NCBI RefSeq assembly: GCF_026410385.1
Contig: NZ_JAPMLT010000001.1
Location: forward strand, 496,001-560,000
Source: Tumebacillus lacus
GTDB taxonomy: Bacteria > Bacillota > Bacilli > Tumebacillales > Tumebacillaceae
Reading direction: 5' to 3'
Length of the DNA: 64,000 nucleotides
Positions 1 through 8,759 of this stretch are shown one piece after another (position 1 is the first letter of the stretch; every line of letters starts with the position of its first letter). The position numbers were made by a program, and so were the translations under genes. The notes beneath the pieces were generated by a model. The model ran no database searches, was not told the origin of the DNA, and saw only the letters and a list, made by a program, of their open reading frames with translations.

Positions 1-707
1 GCGTAGTCGGCGATCTCCTGCACTTGCAAGAGTCGGCGCTGCGGCACCAGCGGATAGATCACCTCTTCCAACACGCTCTCCAGCGGCACGCCCCGCGTCT
101 TGGCGAGGTCGCTGAGCTGACCGCGCACCAGTGGCGTATCGACGTAGCCCGGGCAGAGTGCGTTGACGGTGACACCGTGCGCCGCCGCTTCCAGCGCTGC
201 TACTTTGGTCAGACCGATCACGCCGTGCTTGGCGGAGTTGTACGCCGCTTTGCCGGCAAATCCGACCAGACCATTGATCGAAGCCATGTTGATGACGCGG
301 CCGAACCCTTGTTTTTTCATGATCGGCAGCGCATGCTTGATCGCGTAGAACGGCGCGGTCAGCATGATCTTGACCAGCAGTTCGAAGCGGTCGCTCGGGA
401 ACTCTTCGAGCGGCGACACGTATTGCATCCCTGCGTTGTTAACGAGGATGTCGAGTCGGCCGTATGCGGAGACGAGCGCGTCGATGGCCGCTCCCACCGC
501 CGTTTCGCTGGTGACATCGCAGGTCAGCGGCATCGCGGTGAAACCGGCTGCACGCAGACGTTCCGCCGCTTGCTCGGCTGCTGCTTGATTGAGGTCGGCG
601 ATGCCGACCGCAGCGCCTTCGCTGGCGAACGTCTCGGCGATGGCGAGGCCGATGCCGCTGGCCGCGCCGGTGATCAGGGCGACTTTTCCTTGGAGCAGTT
701 GGGACAT
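1..707 (-). CDS. 3-hydroxybutyrate dehydrogenase (SDR), 3' end cut by window edge
   Basis: Short-chain dehydrogenase that would oxidise 3-hydroxybutyrate to acetoacetate with NAD in the cytoplasm. The 235 codons present carry the Rossmann motif TGAASGIG near residue 14, NNAG near residue 90 and the YNSAKHG catalytic Tyr-Lys pair. The segment CPGYVDTPLV after the catalytic Tyr is typical of BdhA-type enzymes. Translation starts at the ATG at 707, just downstream of an AGGAGG-like site. The C-terminal residues lie beyond base 1. It follows the permease gene by 24 bp, so the two are probably co-transcribed. Assignment to hydroxybutyrate rather than another short hydroxyacid rests partly on the neighbouring permease and PHB depolymerase. 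Confidence 0.85.
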   Translation of the reverse strand, partial: MSQLLQGKVALITGAASGIGLAIAETFASEGAAVGIADLNQAAAEQAAERLRAAGFTAMPLTCDVTSETAVGAAIDALVSAYGRLDILVNNAGMQYVSPLEEFPSDRFELLVKIMLTAPFYAIKHALPIMKKQGFGRVINMASINGLVGFAGKAAYNSAKHGVIGLTKVAALEAAAHGVTVNALCPGYVDTPLVRGQLSDLAKTRGVPLESVLEEVIYPLVPQRRLLQVQEIADY

Positions 708-731
708 GGAACAGGTACCTCCTTTAGGCCT

Positions 732-2111
732 TTAGAAGATCGAAACTGCGAATGCGAGGATAAAGACGGTCACCGTTTTGACGATGGTGATCGCAAAGAT
801 GTCTTTGTACGACTGGCGATGTGTAAGTCCGGTGATTGCCAACAGCGTGATGACGGCACCGTTGTGCGGCAGAGTGTCCATGCCGCCGGACGCCATCGAC
901 GCGATGCGGTGGAGCAACTCCGGCGAGATGCCGCTCGCATTGGCCATCTCCAGATATTGTTTGCCCATCACTTCCAGCGCAATCGACATGCCGCCAGATG
1001 CGGAACCGGTCACACCGGCCAGCACGTTGACAGCCACCGCCTCGGAGACGAGCGGATGCGAGGACACGCCGAGGATCGATTCTTGGATCGCTTTAAAGCC
1101 CGGCAACGTTTTGATGACGTTGCCAAAGCCGACTTCGGACGCGGTGTTGAAGATCGCCAGCAGTGCGCCGGCTGCAGCCGTGGTCAGACCGGAAGCAAAT
1201 TTGTTCGAGACGCTCTTGACGTTGATCAGGATCGCCGCGAGGATCCCGACCGTCAGGGCGATGATCAGCGACCAGGACGAGACGACCGTCGCGGGATTGG
1301 CGATCTTGAACGACTCTTTCAGCATCGCTGCGTCGTACCAGTTTGCCACGGAGAGCCCGGTTCGGGAGAGCGTAAAGTTGGTGACGAGCACGAGCACGAG
1401 CGGCAACAGAGCCAGCCACAGATTGATGTATTTCGTGTCGGTGGCGATCTCCGGCTCGTTGATATGGCCTTCGCCGTAGCCTTCACCAGCGACCAACGCT
1501 TGTTTGCGACGGCGTTCCAGCCACCACATGCCGCCGAAGAACACCATCAGCGCCCCGATGATCCCAACGACCGGCGCGGCATAAGCGTCGGTGCCAAAAT
1601 AGTTGGTCGGGATGATGTTTTGGATCTGCGGGGTGCCCGGCAGCGCGTCCATCGTAAACGTGAACGCGCCGAGCGCGATCGTGCCCGGAATCAGACGCTT
1701 CGGAATGTTTGCTTCGCGGAAGATCGCGACAGCAAACGGATAGACGGCAAAGGCGACGACGAACAGCGAGACGCCGCCGTAGGTCAAGATGGCACAGGCC
1801 AGCACGACCGCGAGGATCGCACGCTGCGAGCCGATGGCGCGAACGATGCCATGCGCGATGGAGGCGGCCGCCCCGCTCATCTCCATCACCTTGCCGAATA
1901 CTGCCCCTAGCAGGAAGATCGGGAAGAAGGATTTGACATAGTTCGCCGCGTTCGTCATGAATGACTCGGTGTAGCTCGGCATCAGCGGCAGGCCGGAAAG
2001 CACCACCGCCAGCAAGGCAAAGATCGGCGCAAACACGATCACCGGGAAGCCGCGGTAGGCAAAATACATCAGCAGGCCCAGCGATACGATAATTGCTAAG
2101 ATTTCTAACAA
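732..2111 (-). CDS. GntP-family permease, probable D-3-hydroxybutyrate transporter
   Basis: A polytopic membrane protein of about 459 residues with roughly 11-12 hydrophobic segments, of the GntP/citrate-ion transporter type found beside hydroxybutyrate dehydrogenases. Conserved GntP-like features include the TMDALPGTPQIQN stretch and the HNGAVITLL segment near the C-terminus. It would import 3-hydroxybutyrate by proton symport. The longer reading frame starts at GTG 2120, but the GGAAGG site touches that codon; TTG at 2111 has correct 7-nt spacing, so I chose it. A promoter-like pair lies at 2154-2182. Substrate is inferred from context: PHB depolymerase upstream, hydroxybutyrate dehydrogenase downstream. 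Confidence 0.8.
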   Translation of the reverse strand: MLEILAIIVSLGLLMYFAYRGFPVIVFAPIFALLAVVLSGLPLMPSYTESFMTNAANYVKSFFPIFLLGAVFGKVMEMSGAAASIAHGIVRAIGSQRAILAVVLACAILTYGGVSLFVVAFAVYPFAVAIFREANIPKRLIPGTIALGAFTFTMDALPGTPQIQNIIPTNYFGTDAYAAPVVGIIGALMVFFGGMWWLERRRKQALVAGEGYGEGHINEPEIATDTKYINLWLALLPLVLVLVTNFTLSRTGLSVANWYDAAMLKESFKIANPATVVSSWSLIIALTVGILAAILINVKSVSNKFASGLTTAAAGALLAIFNTASEVGFGNVIKTLPGFKAIQESILGVSSHPLVSEAVAVNVLAGVTGSASGGMSIALEVMGKQYLEMANASGISPELLHRIASMASGGMDTLPHNGAVITLLAITGLTHRQSYKDIFAITIVKTVTVFILAFAVSIF

Positions 2112-2153
2112 AGAAAACACCTTCCTTTCGATATACTAGAATACTATCAATAT

Positions 2154-2182
2154 GTATAACGGAGCAACTCATATTTTTTCAA
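2154..2182 (-). promoter_or_regulatory. Predicted sigma-A promoter of the permease-dehydrogenase unit
   Basis: On the minus strand TTGAAA (2177-2182) is followed after 17 bp by TTATAC (2154-2159). The -35 box lies in the loop of a 10-bp inverted repeat (arms 2163-2172 and 2183-2192). That repeat has no T-tract, so it looks like an operator or RNA hairpin and not like a terminator. Confidence 0.45.
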
Positions 2183-2203
2183 ATGAGTTGCTTCCGGTCG
2201 CAC

Positions 2204-3187
2204 TCAGTGCGAGGTGAAGAAGTTCCACATGATCGTGGTGGCATCCGGACCGGACGGGTCGGTGTAGGAACCGGACGAAGAGCCGCCCGACCAAGCATGA
2301 CCCATGCCGGTCACTTTGTAGTACTCGATCAGCCCTCTGCCAGCGCCGTCGTTGTAGACGTACCGGGTATAGCTGCGTCCGCCGGAGACGGTGCCGGTGT
2401 AGGTCGCGTCTGCGGTCGCGTTGACCGAGTCGTTGTTGCTCGCGTCGTCGACATAGTCGTTGGCCTGCGCCCACGATCCGACGACAGACGTTGCGTTGCT
2501 CGGATGGACGGTGCTGTCGCCTGTGCCGTGGAAGACGATCGTCGGCATGCGGCGTTTGTAGCTGCCCATCTCGCGGTAGATATCGTAGCCGGACGAATTT
2601 GGCGAGTACGCAGCTCCGTAGTTCATCGCCGACGTGGCCGTGAAGGAATCATCCGCTGCGTTGTACTCCACCCCTGCTGCGACACCGACGCCTCGGAACA
2701 CATCCGGGTAGGTCGCGCCCATGACCGACGCCATCGCGCCGCCTGCGGACAGACCTGCGACGTACACGCGGTTCGAATCGATGGTGTACGCGCCTTTCAC
2801 TTTGTCGACCATGCCTTTGATGATCGCCGCTTCGCCGCTGCCGCGATGCTGGTTGTAGTCCAAGAACCAGTTCCAGCATTGGTAGGAGTTGGCGTAGATG
2901 TTCATCTCCGGATAGAGGACGATCACTTTTTTCGATTCCGCAAGCGCATTCATTTTGGTGCCGGCAGCAAAGTCGTTCGGATTTTGCATGCAGCCGTGCA
3001 GCATGACCATCAACGGCACCGGCGTGCCCGCCGTGTATCCGGTCGGAACGAAGACCTTGTAGTAGAAGTTGCTTCCGTAGTAGTACTCGTTAAAGCTGGA
3101 AGCCTCTGCCTCACCCGGCGCAAACGTGAGCAAACTTACGACAAACGCCATGAAGATCATCCCGATCTTGCGCATCGTCCCTTTCAT
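2204..3187 (-). CDS. Secreted PHB depolymerase-family esterase
   Basis: A 327-residue serine esterase of the PHB depolymerase/LpqC family that would cleave extracellular poly-3-hydroxybutyrate or its oligomers. The Sec signal peptide (basic MRKIG, then a hydrophobic run, cleavage near residue 29 after AEA) indicates export. The lipase box GLSAGG places the nucleophile at Ser147; HGTGDSTVHP gives Asp224 and GMGHAW gives His297. MLHGCMQNP near residue 63 is the family oxyanion-hole motif. No C-terminal substrate-binding domain is visible. The start at 3187 is preceded by GGGAGG with 7-nt spacing; a longer frame from 3235 would put charged residues in front of the signal peptide. A SARP-type box lies upstream at 3239-3271. 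Confidence 0.88.
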   Translation of the reverse strand: MKGTMRKIGMIFMAFVVSLLTFAPGEAEASSFNEYYYGSNFYYKVFVPTGYTAGTPVPLMVMLHGCMQNPNDFAAGTKMNALAESKKVIVLYPEMNIYANSYQCWNWFLDYNQHRGSGEAAIIKGMVDKVKGAYTIDSNRVYVAGLSAGGAMASVMGATYPDVFRGVGVAAGVEYNAADDSFTATSAMNYGAAYSPNSSGYDIYREMGSYKRRMPTIVFHGTGDSTVHPSNATSVVGSWAQANDYVDDASNNDSVNATADATYTGTVSGGRSYTRYVYNDGAGRGLIEYYKVTGMGHAWSGGSSSGSYTDPSGPDATTIMWNFFTSH

Positions 3188-3238
3188 TTGTTTTTCCTCC
3201 CTCTCTCTTTGTGTGAAAGTTTTTCGAACTTTCACTTC

Positions 3239-3271
3239 ATTCTAACGACCGGTCGTTGCAGAGCAGTTACA
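3239..3271 (-). promoter_or_regulatory. SARP-type tandem-repeat promoter, site A (PHB depolymerase)
   Basis: On the minus strand TGTAAC (3266-3271) and TGCAAC (3255-3260) are direct repeats 11 bp apart, followed 10 bp later by the -10 box TAGAAT (3239-3244). No good -35 hexamer exists, as expected for an activator-dependent promoter. A perfect 14-bp palindrome AACGACCGGTCGTT (3244-3257) overlaps the spacer and could bind a second regulator. Confidence 0.55.
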
Positions 3272-3280
3272 CGAAAACAG

Positions 3281-3317
3281 AAAAAATCCCGAAGGCCGTG
3301 CGCCTTCGGGATTTTTT
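3281..3317 (-). terminator. Rho-independent terminator after the ABC/hydrolase operon
   Basis: Perfect 12-bp stem (arms 3285-3296 and 3302-3313) with a 5-nt loop, followed on the minus strand by a T-run. It lies 7 bp beyond the hydrolase stop codon. Confidence 0.85.
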
Positions 3318-3319
3318 TG

Positions 3320-4093
3320 TTACGCAAACCGGGCGGCAAAACGGAGCAGATCTTCCACCATCCGCTCCGGTGCTTCCACGTTGGGCGAGTGACCGATGCC
3401 TTCGTACAGCACCATTTCACTGTCCGGGATCGCCTGCTGCGTGCGTTCCATCATGTCGAGGGCGATCAGGGAGTCCATGTCGCCGTAGATGATCAGCGTC
3501 GGGAGCGATGTCGCTGCGAGAGCCTCGCGATAGTCGGTCTCACCGAGCGAGATGTAATTGGGGATGCAGGTCGGGCCCGCGATCATCGCGTCGTCGACCA
3601 ACGCTTCGAACAGTTCGCCTTGGGCCGCGGTCGGCATGACGGCCGCCAGCGACATTTTCATCAGGTTGCGGTCGGCGATCATCTGCTCGATCAGCGGACG
3701 ACGCTCTTCCGGGGTGACGATCCCTTCTGCCGGAGCGGAGTTGACCAGCACCATCCCTTTAAGCAAGCCCGGCGCTACCGTGGCGATGTCCATCGAGATC
3801 GCGCCGCCCATCGAGTGGCCGACGGCGATCACGTTTTGCAGACCGAGTTCCTGCACCAAGGCCCGCACGTCCGCGCTGTATTGCGGAACGCTGTTGCCGC
3901 CCGGCGCTTCACTTTTGCCGCAGCCGCGCAGATCGACGCGCACCACGCGGTGCGTCCGGGCCAGCGTGTCAAACATCGGGTCCCACCAGCGGGACGAAGC
4001 GACGTTGCCGTGTATCAGGAGCAGGGTTTGTTCTCCCTGCCCCGCCTCCTCATAGTACAGATTTACCCCGTTGATCCGTTTGTGCGGCATCAC
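3320..4093 (-). CDS. Alpha/beta hydrolase
   Basis: A 257-residue cytoplasmic alpha/beta-hydrolase fold enzyme without a signal peptide. The oxyanion-hole motif LIHGNVAS is near residue 26, the nucleophile elbow GHSMGG is near residue 92, the acidic residue lies in YGDMDSL near 205 and the catalytic His in GIGHSPNVE near 233. It is the last gene of the livKGFHM operon; its start overlaps the livM 3' end by 44 bp, which suggests translational coupling. GTG at 4093 and ATG at 4090 both sit 6-9 nt after a GGGGG run. Family members include esterases, C-C hydrolases and enol-lactonases, so the substrate cannot be read; the position suggests it acts on the imported compound. Confidence 0.8.
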   Translation of the reverse strand: MMPHKRINGVNLYYEEAGQGEQTLLLIHGNVASSRWWDPMFDTLARTHRVVRVDLRGCGKSEAPGGNSVPQYSADVRALVQELGLQNVIAVGHSMGGAISMDIATVAPGLLKGMVLVNSAPAEGIVTPEERRPLIEQMIADRNLMKMSLAAVMPTAAQGELFEALVDDAMIAGPTCIPNYISLGETDYREALAATSLPTLIIYGDMDSLIALDMMERTQQAIPDSEMVLYEGIGHSPNVEAPERMVEDLLRFAARFA

Positions 4094-5060
4094 GCTTCCC
4101 CCTCTCCGAACTTCGTGCCCATTTGTCGCGAATCGTCCCGATGATGCCTTTCGGGAAATACATCACGATGACGATGTAGATGATGCCAAAGAAGATCAGC
4201 CACCGTTCAAAGATCGGGTGTACCGACGCCAGCGACGAGAGCCACTCGTTGGCGAACGTGATCACCCCGGCTCCGAGGATCGCCCCGGTCAGCGTGCCGA
4301 CGCCGCCGATGATCGTCATCAGCAGAGCGCTGATCGTCTGGTCGAGGGAAAACACCGTCGTGGAAACATAGCGCTGCAAGACGGCCCACATCCCGCCCGC
4401 CATCGCGGCGACCATGCCGGAGATGACGATGGAGACGAGCTTGTACTGGAGCACGTTGTAGCCGAGCGACTCGGCACGGCGTTCGTTCTCGCGGATCGCT
4501 TGCAACACCCGGCCGAGCGGCGAATCGACGACGCGGCGCAGGAACAGAAACATCACGACGAGGAAGCCCAGCGCGATGAAGTACAAGGAGACCCGCTCGC
4601 GAAATAGCTCCGGCACCCGGATGTACGGAATGCCGTCATTGCCGCCGGTCAGCGAGCTCCATTTCTCGGCGACGATAAAGAACAGCTCGGCAAACGCCAG
4701 CGTAATCATCGAGAAATACACGTCCTTGACGCGCAGGGACAGCACCCCGAGCAGCAAGGCCACCACCGCCGAAAACACGATGGCGATCAGGAAGGCGACA
4801 AACAGCAGATTGGGGTTTTCCATCTTGGTCAGCAGGATGCCGACCGAGTACGCCCCCGTTCCGAAGAAGATCGCGTGGCCGAACGACACGATCCCCGTGT
4901 AGCCGAGCAACAGGTCGTAGCTCATGCCGTAGACGGCGAGAATGAAGACCTGGATCAACATCAACATCAAAAATTGCGACGTGCCTACGAACGGCAGGAT
5001 CGCCAGCAGGACGAGCACCGCCGCGAGCAGCCATTTATTATTGAAAATACGCTCTCTCAT
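4050..5060 (-). CDS. livM: LIV-type ABC transporter permease (LivM-like)
   Basis: A 336-residue inner-membrane permease of the branched-chain-amino-acid/amide/carboxylate (HAAT) ABC family with about ten hydrophobic segments. The SFGHAIFFGTGAY motif near residue 58 and the GGVGTLTGAILGA segment near 253 are LivM signatures. It would form the translocation pore with the LivH-like subunit encoded 6 bp upstream. It lies in the order livK-livG-livF-livH-livM-hydrolase. The importer family takes amino acids but also aromatic and aliphatic acids; the surrounding acyl-CoA synthetase, hydrolase and PHB genes favour a carboxylic acid substrate here, which is inference. Confidence 0.88.
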   Translation of the reverse strand: MRERIFNNKWLLAAVLVLLAILPFVGTSQFLMLMLIQVFILAVYGMSYDLLLGYTGIVSFGHAIFFGTGAYSVGILLTKMENPNLLFVAFLIAIVFSAVVALLLGVLSLRVKDVYFSMITLAFAELFFIVAEKWSSLTGGNDGIPYIRVPELFRERVSLYFIALGFLVVMFLFLRRVVDSPLGRVLQAIRENERRAESLGYNVLQYKLVSIVISGMVAAMAGGMWAVLQRYVSTTVFSLDQTISALLMTIIGGVGTLTGAILGAGVITFANEWLSSLASVHPIFERWLIFFGIIYIVIVMYFPKGIIGTIRDKWARSSERGKRDAAQTDQRGKSVL

Positions 5061-5066
5061 CCTCGA

Positions 5067-5927
5067 TCACCTCCGCAGTCCGAACAAACCTTCCGGCTTT
5101 AAGATCAGCACCAACGCCATCAACGCCACGTTGACGGCCAACGCCGCTTCCGGCAGATAGTACGCCATCAACGTCTGCGTGATCCCGACCAGCACCGCGC
5201 CGATGGCCGCGCCGACAAAATTGCCGATGCCGCCGATGACGATGACGATAAACGCCGCCAGTTGGTTTTGCATCCCGATCTCCGGGTGCAAGGAGCCAAA
5301 CGACGGACCTGCGATCACCGCGCCAAACGACGCGAGACCGGCGCCAAACGCGAAGACCAGCGCAAACACTTTGCGCACGTCGATGCCGAGCGCCTGCACC
5401 ATCTCCGGGTCTTGGACACCGGCGCGGATGATGATGCCGTATTTGGTGCGGGAGAGCAGGTAGTGCACGCCGATCAGCACCAGCGCGCCGACCCCGATGG
5501 TAAAGATCCGGTAGACCGGGAACGGGTCTTGGAGGATCGTCACCACGCCCTGCAACAGCTCCGGCTTGTCAAAGCCGAGGATGTTCGGGCCAAAGAAGAT
5601 CTTGATCCCTTCGGTGAGCACGATCATCAGGCCGAGCGTCAACAGGATCTGGGCGACATGATTGCCATAAAAAGGCCGGATGAAAAATCGCTCCATCACA
5701 AATCCGAGCACAAACCCGGTCGCCGTCCCGGCGAGGATCGCCAAGATGAAACTGCCGGTCGCGCCGTACACCGCCCATCCGACGTACGCGCCCCAAGCAA
5801 AGATCGCGCCGTGAGCAAAATTGAGCACGCCCATCAGGCCGAAGATCAGCGTCAGGCCGACAGCGATCAAAAAGATCAGCATGCCGAGCGCCACGCCGTT
5901 TAACAACAGATTGACTGTGAGGGACAC
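5067..5927 (-). CDS. livH: LIV-type ABC transporter permease (LivH-like)
   Basis: A 286-residue HAAT-family permease with about eight membrane segments. The N-terminal GLTLIFGLMGVLNFAHGA stretch and the GGIGNFVGAAIGA loop near residue 220 (coupling helix to the ATPase) are diagnostic. It starts with GTG at 5927 behind AGGAGG with 7-nt spacing. It is tightly packed between livF (19 bp) and livM (6 bp), so the three are one transcript. Confidence 0.88.
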   Translation of the reverse strand: MSLTVNLLLNGVALGMLIFLIAVGLTLIFGLMGVLNFAHGAIFAWGAYVGWAVYGATGSFILAILAGTATGFVLGFVMERFFIRPFYGNHVAQILLTLGLMIVLTEGIKIFFGPNILGFDKPELLQGVVTILQDPFPVYRIFTIGVGALVLIGVHYLLSRTKYGIIIRAGVQDPEMVQALGIDVRKVFALVFAFGAGLASFGAVIAGPSFGSLHPEIGMQNQLAAFIVIVIGGIGNFVGAAIGAVLVGITQTLMAYYLPEAALAVNVALMALVLILKPEGLFGLRR

Positions 5928-5946
5928 TAGGGCTCCTCCTTCCCGC

Positions 5947-6657
5947 CTACAGGCCGATCCCGAGATATTTTTTCTTTACCGCTTCATCCGAGCGCACGTC
6001 CGCCATGCTGCCGCGATAGACGGTGTGACCGTCGTCGAGGATGAACACGTCGTCGCCCACTCCGCTCGCCATCAGGAAGTTCTGCTCGACGAGCACGATG
6101 GTCGTGCGCTTTTTCAGCTCCAAGATCGACTCCATCACCTTCTCGACGACGATCGGCGCGAGGCCTTTACTCGGCTCGTCGATCAGGAGCAGCCGGTTGT
6201 CATTGACAAAAGCACGGGCGATCGACAGCATCTGCTTTTGGCCGCCGGAGAGGTTGCCGCCTTTGCGCTTCCAGGCGATCTTCAGATCGGGGAACAGATC
6301 GAGCACGAAGTCTTGTCGCGCCCGCGTCGCGTCGTCCAGTTTGCGGATGGCGAGCTTCATGTTTTCTTCGACGGTCAGGTCTGAGAAGACCCCTTGGTCC
6401 TCCGGGACGTAGCCGATTCCCTTTTGCGCGATCAGATGCGGTTTGAGCGTCTGGATCTCCTCCCCGTCAAAGACGATCTGGCCCTGCTTGGCAGGAGTCA
6501 GCCCCATGATCGAACGCAGCGTCGTCGTCTTCCCCGCCCCGTTGCGGCCGAGGATGAGGGTGACGCGGCCTTGCTCCACCTCCAGATCGACGCCTTGGAG
6601 AATGTGATATTGGCCGATGAACGTCTGAATTCCCTTAACCGTTAACAGCGTCGTCAT
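5947..6657 (-). CDS. livF: LIV-type ABC transporter ATPase (LivF-like)
   Basis: A 236-residue ABC ATPase. Walker A GRNGAGKTT is near residue 36, the signature LSGGQKQML near 134 and Walker B LLLIDEPSKGLAP near 154, followed by the switch His-loop. It would power import together with the LivG-like ATPase. The ATG at 6657 has GGGAGG six nt upstream and overlaps the livG 3' end by 23 bp; an upstream in-frame codon at 6708 would add a non-homologous leader inside livG, so I rejected it. Confidence 0.9.
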   Translation of the reverse strand: MTTLLTVKGIQTFIGQYHILQGVDLEVEQGRVTLILGRNGAGKTTTLRSIMGLTPAKQGQIVFDGEEIQTLKPHLIAQKGIGYVPEDQGVFSDLTVEENMKLAIRKLDDATRARQDFVLDLFPDLKIAWKRKGGNLSGGQKQMLSIARAFVNDNRLLLIDEPSKGLAPIVVEKVMESILELKKRTTIVLVEQNFLMASGVGDDVFILDDGHTVYRGSMADVRSDEAVKKKYLGIGL

Positions 6658-7408
6658 AGAGACCTCCCAGATACGCGGACTGCACCAGTTCGTTTTGCAT
6701 GATCTCATCGGGTGACCCTTGGGCCAGCAGCTTGCCGTTGAACAGCACGGCCAGCGCGTCCGAGAGGCCGAGCACCATGTCGATCTTGTGCTCGATCAGC
6801 AAGACGGTGTGCTGACCGGAGTCTTTCAGCGACCGGATCACTTCGATGATCTGCGGCACCTCTTCCAGCGACATCCCGGCCGTCGGCTCGTCGAGCAACA
6901 GGACGTCCGGCTCCAGAGCGAGCAAGATCGCGATCTCCAGTTTGCGCTTGTCGCCGTGGGAGAGGTGTTTCGCCAGGTGTCCCTCTTTGCCGTCGAGGTG
7001 CGCGAGGGTCAACAGTTCCATTGCCCGCTCCTCATAGCGGTGAAACTTTTTGTAGTGGGAAAACAGGCGAAACCCGCCGCCGCTCGCCGCTTGCACCGCG
7101 ACGCGGACGTTTTCCAGCACCGACAGATTGGGAAACACGTTGGTCAACTGGAAGGAACGGCCGAGGCCGAGCCGGGTGCGCTGATGCACCGGCATTTTGG
7201 TGATGTCACGCCCTTGGAAGATCACTTGTCCTGCGGTCGGTTTGAGCTGGCCGGAGATCAGGTTGAAAAACGTTGTCTTGCCCGCCCCGTTGGGGCCGAT
7301 GATCGAGGTGAACGTGTGCCGTTTGATCTGAAAGCTGACATCGGAGACGGCGACATGGCCGCCGAACTGGATCGTCAGCCCTTTTGTTTCGAGCAGATAG
7401 TCGGACAT
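6635..7408 (-). CDS. livG: LIV-type ABC transporter ATPase (LivG-like)
   Basis: A 257-residue ABC ATPase with Walker A GPNGAGKTT near residue 36, signature LSHGDKRKLEIA near 154 and Walker B VLLLDEPTAGMS near 174. The signature has His in place of the second Gly (LSHGD), which is common in LivG proteins. The start at 7408 follows AGGAGGTG with about 8-nt spacing. It is separated from livK by a 90-bp gap holding a partial terminator. Confidence 0.9.
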   Translation of the reverse strand: MSDYLLETKGLTIQFGGHVAVSDVSFQIKRHTFTSIIGPNGAGKTTFFNLISGQLKPTAGQVIFQGRDITKMPVHQRTRLGLGRSFQLTNVFPNLSVLENVRVAVQAASGGGFRLFSHYKKFHRYEERAMELLTLAHLDGKEGHLAKHLSHGDKRKLEIAILLALEPDVLLLDEPTAGMSLEEVPQIIEVIRSLKDSGQHTVLLIEHKIDMVLGLSDALAVLFNGKLLAQGSPDEIMQNELVQSAYLGGLYDDAVNG

Positions 7409-7435
7409 CGCCCGGCACCTCCTTCTGTTAGTAGT

Positions 7436-7466
7436 AGAAAGCCCCACCGATGTCGGCAGGGCTACG
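7436..7466 (-). terminator. Intercistronic attenuator between livK and livG
   Basis: On the minus strand an interrupted stem (AGCCC/GGGCT outside, CCGA/TCGG inside) is followed by TTTCT. Such partial terminators commonly make the binding-protein gene more expressed than the permease genes. Confidence 0.5.
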
Positions 7467-7498
7467 TCATCGTTGCTTGTGGACTTTGCCTGCCGCGC

Positions 7499-8716
7499 TT
7501 ACTTTTGAATCGGCGGCGCGGTCTCTTCCGGGCTGAGCTCTTTGACGAGCGTCGGCACGAGGTAGTCGAAACCGTCTTTCTTCTCCAGTTTGACGATGTA
7601 CATCGGCTGGAGAGCCTGATGGTCTTCTTTGCGGAAGGTGTACGTGCCTTTCGCTCCTTTGACAGACATGCCTTCCAACGCCGCGATCAGCTTTTCGGAA
7701 TCGGTTGAATTCGCTTTCTTGATCGCCTCGACGATGGCGATGCCGGCCGTGAAGCCGCCAGCGGTGAACAGATCCGGCGGAGCGCCGTTAAATTCTTTCT
7801 TGTGGTTCTCGACGAGCCAGTCGTTTTCCGGGTTTTTCGCCGCCCCATGGTAGTAGGCGGTCATCCCGGTCAGACCGACTGCCGACTCGCCCATCGCCTT
7901 GATGCCTGCGATATCCGGAATCCCGGTGGTGATCTTCATCTTTTCGGCGATCTTCAGTTCATTGATCTGCTTGAACAGCGACGCGCCGCCTGCGCCTGCC
8001 CAGGTGACGATCAGCACGTCTGCGCCGGACTGGGTGGCTTTCTGAAGATACGGGGTGAAATCCTGCGTGTTCAGCGGTGCGAACTCTTCCTGCACGACCG
8101 AGCCGCCCGATTTTTCAATCGCCGCTTTCCACGCCGCTGCGCTGGATTTGCCAAACACGTAGTCCGGCGCGAGGTGGAAGAATTTCTTGCCGAGGGTGTC
8201 AACCGCATATTTCGCGCCCGTTGCAGCATCCTGCGAGAGGTTGCGGCCAGTGCGGAACACATACTTATTGAAGTTTTTGCCCGTGATCTCGTCGGTTGCA
8301 GCCGGATCGACGATGATCACTTTCTTGTACTCTTCTGCCAGCGGCAGCAGAGCCAGCGCGACGGCGGAGTTGGCCGAGCCTTGGAGGATGTCGACCTTTT
8401 CCTCTTCCAGCAGTTTGCGGGCCTTTTTGATGCCCTCGTCCGGCTTGCCCGCGTCATCCTCGACGAGGACTTCGATCTTGCGGCCGTTGACTTCATTGGT
8501 GCCGCCGGTCGCATATTTGATGCCGAGGTTCAAACCGTTGATCTCCTGCATGCCGTACGCTTCCAGCGCGCCCGACTTCGAGGTGACGACACCGACCTTG
8601 ATCGGATCCTTGCTGCCTGACTCGCTGCTGCCGCCGGTCGAACTGGAACTGCAACCTGCCATCAACATCGACACGGAGAGAACGGAGACGAGCCCCAGTT
8701 TGCTCCACTTTTTCAT
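7499..8716 (-). CDS. livK: LIV-type ABC transporter substrate-binding lipoprotein
   Basis: A 405-residue periplasmic-binding-protein type I (Peripla_BP_6) lipoprotein. The signal peptide ends in the lipobox MAGC with lipidated Cys22, followed by a Ser/Gly-rich tether, so it would sit on the outer face of the membrane. The mature part begins with IKVGVVTSKSGALEAYG, the family start. It is the first gene of the livKGFHM operon. The promoter is site B at 8760-8792, leaving a leader of about 35-40 nt. The ligand cannot be read from the sequence; a carboxylic acid is as likely as an amino acid given the neighbours. Confidence 0.88.
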   Translation of the reverse strand: MKKWSKLGLVSVLSVSMLMAGCSSSSTGGSSESGSKDPIKVGVVTSKSGALEAYGMQEINGLNLGIKYATGGTNEVNGRKIEVLVEDDAGKPDEGIKKARKLLEEEKVDILQGSANSAVALALLPLAEEYKKVIIVDPAATDEITGKNFNKYVFRTGRNLSQDAATGAKYAVDTLGKKFFHLAPDYVFGKSSAAAWKAAIEKSGGSVVQEEFAPLNTQDFTPYLQKATQSGADVLIVTWAGAGGASLFKQINELKIAEKMKITTGIPDIAGIKAMGESAVGLTGMTAYYHGAAKNPENDWLVENHKKEFNGAPPDLFTAGGFTAGIAIVEAIKKANSTDSEKLIAALEGMSVKGAKGTYTFRKEDHQALQPMYIVKLEKKDGFDYLVPTLVKELSPEETAPPIQK

Positions 8717-8759
8717 CTAACATTTCCCCCTTGTGTATATCTTTCGGAATGTTGAGGTA

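Noticed and set aside
24..1910. 628-residue plus-strand open frame
   Set aside because: It is antisense to the clear SDR and permease genes on the minus strand; composition is Arg/Asp/His-rich as in GC-rich shadow frames, with no domain.
2163..2192. Inverted repeat as terminator of the PHB depolymerase gene
   Set aside because: Ten-bp stem but no T-run on either side; listed only as part of the permease promoter region.
2093..4144. 683-residue plus-strand open frame
   Set aside because: Antisense to the depolymerase and hydrolase genes and runs through a terminator and promoters.
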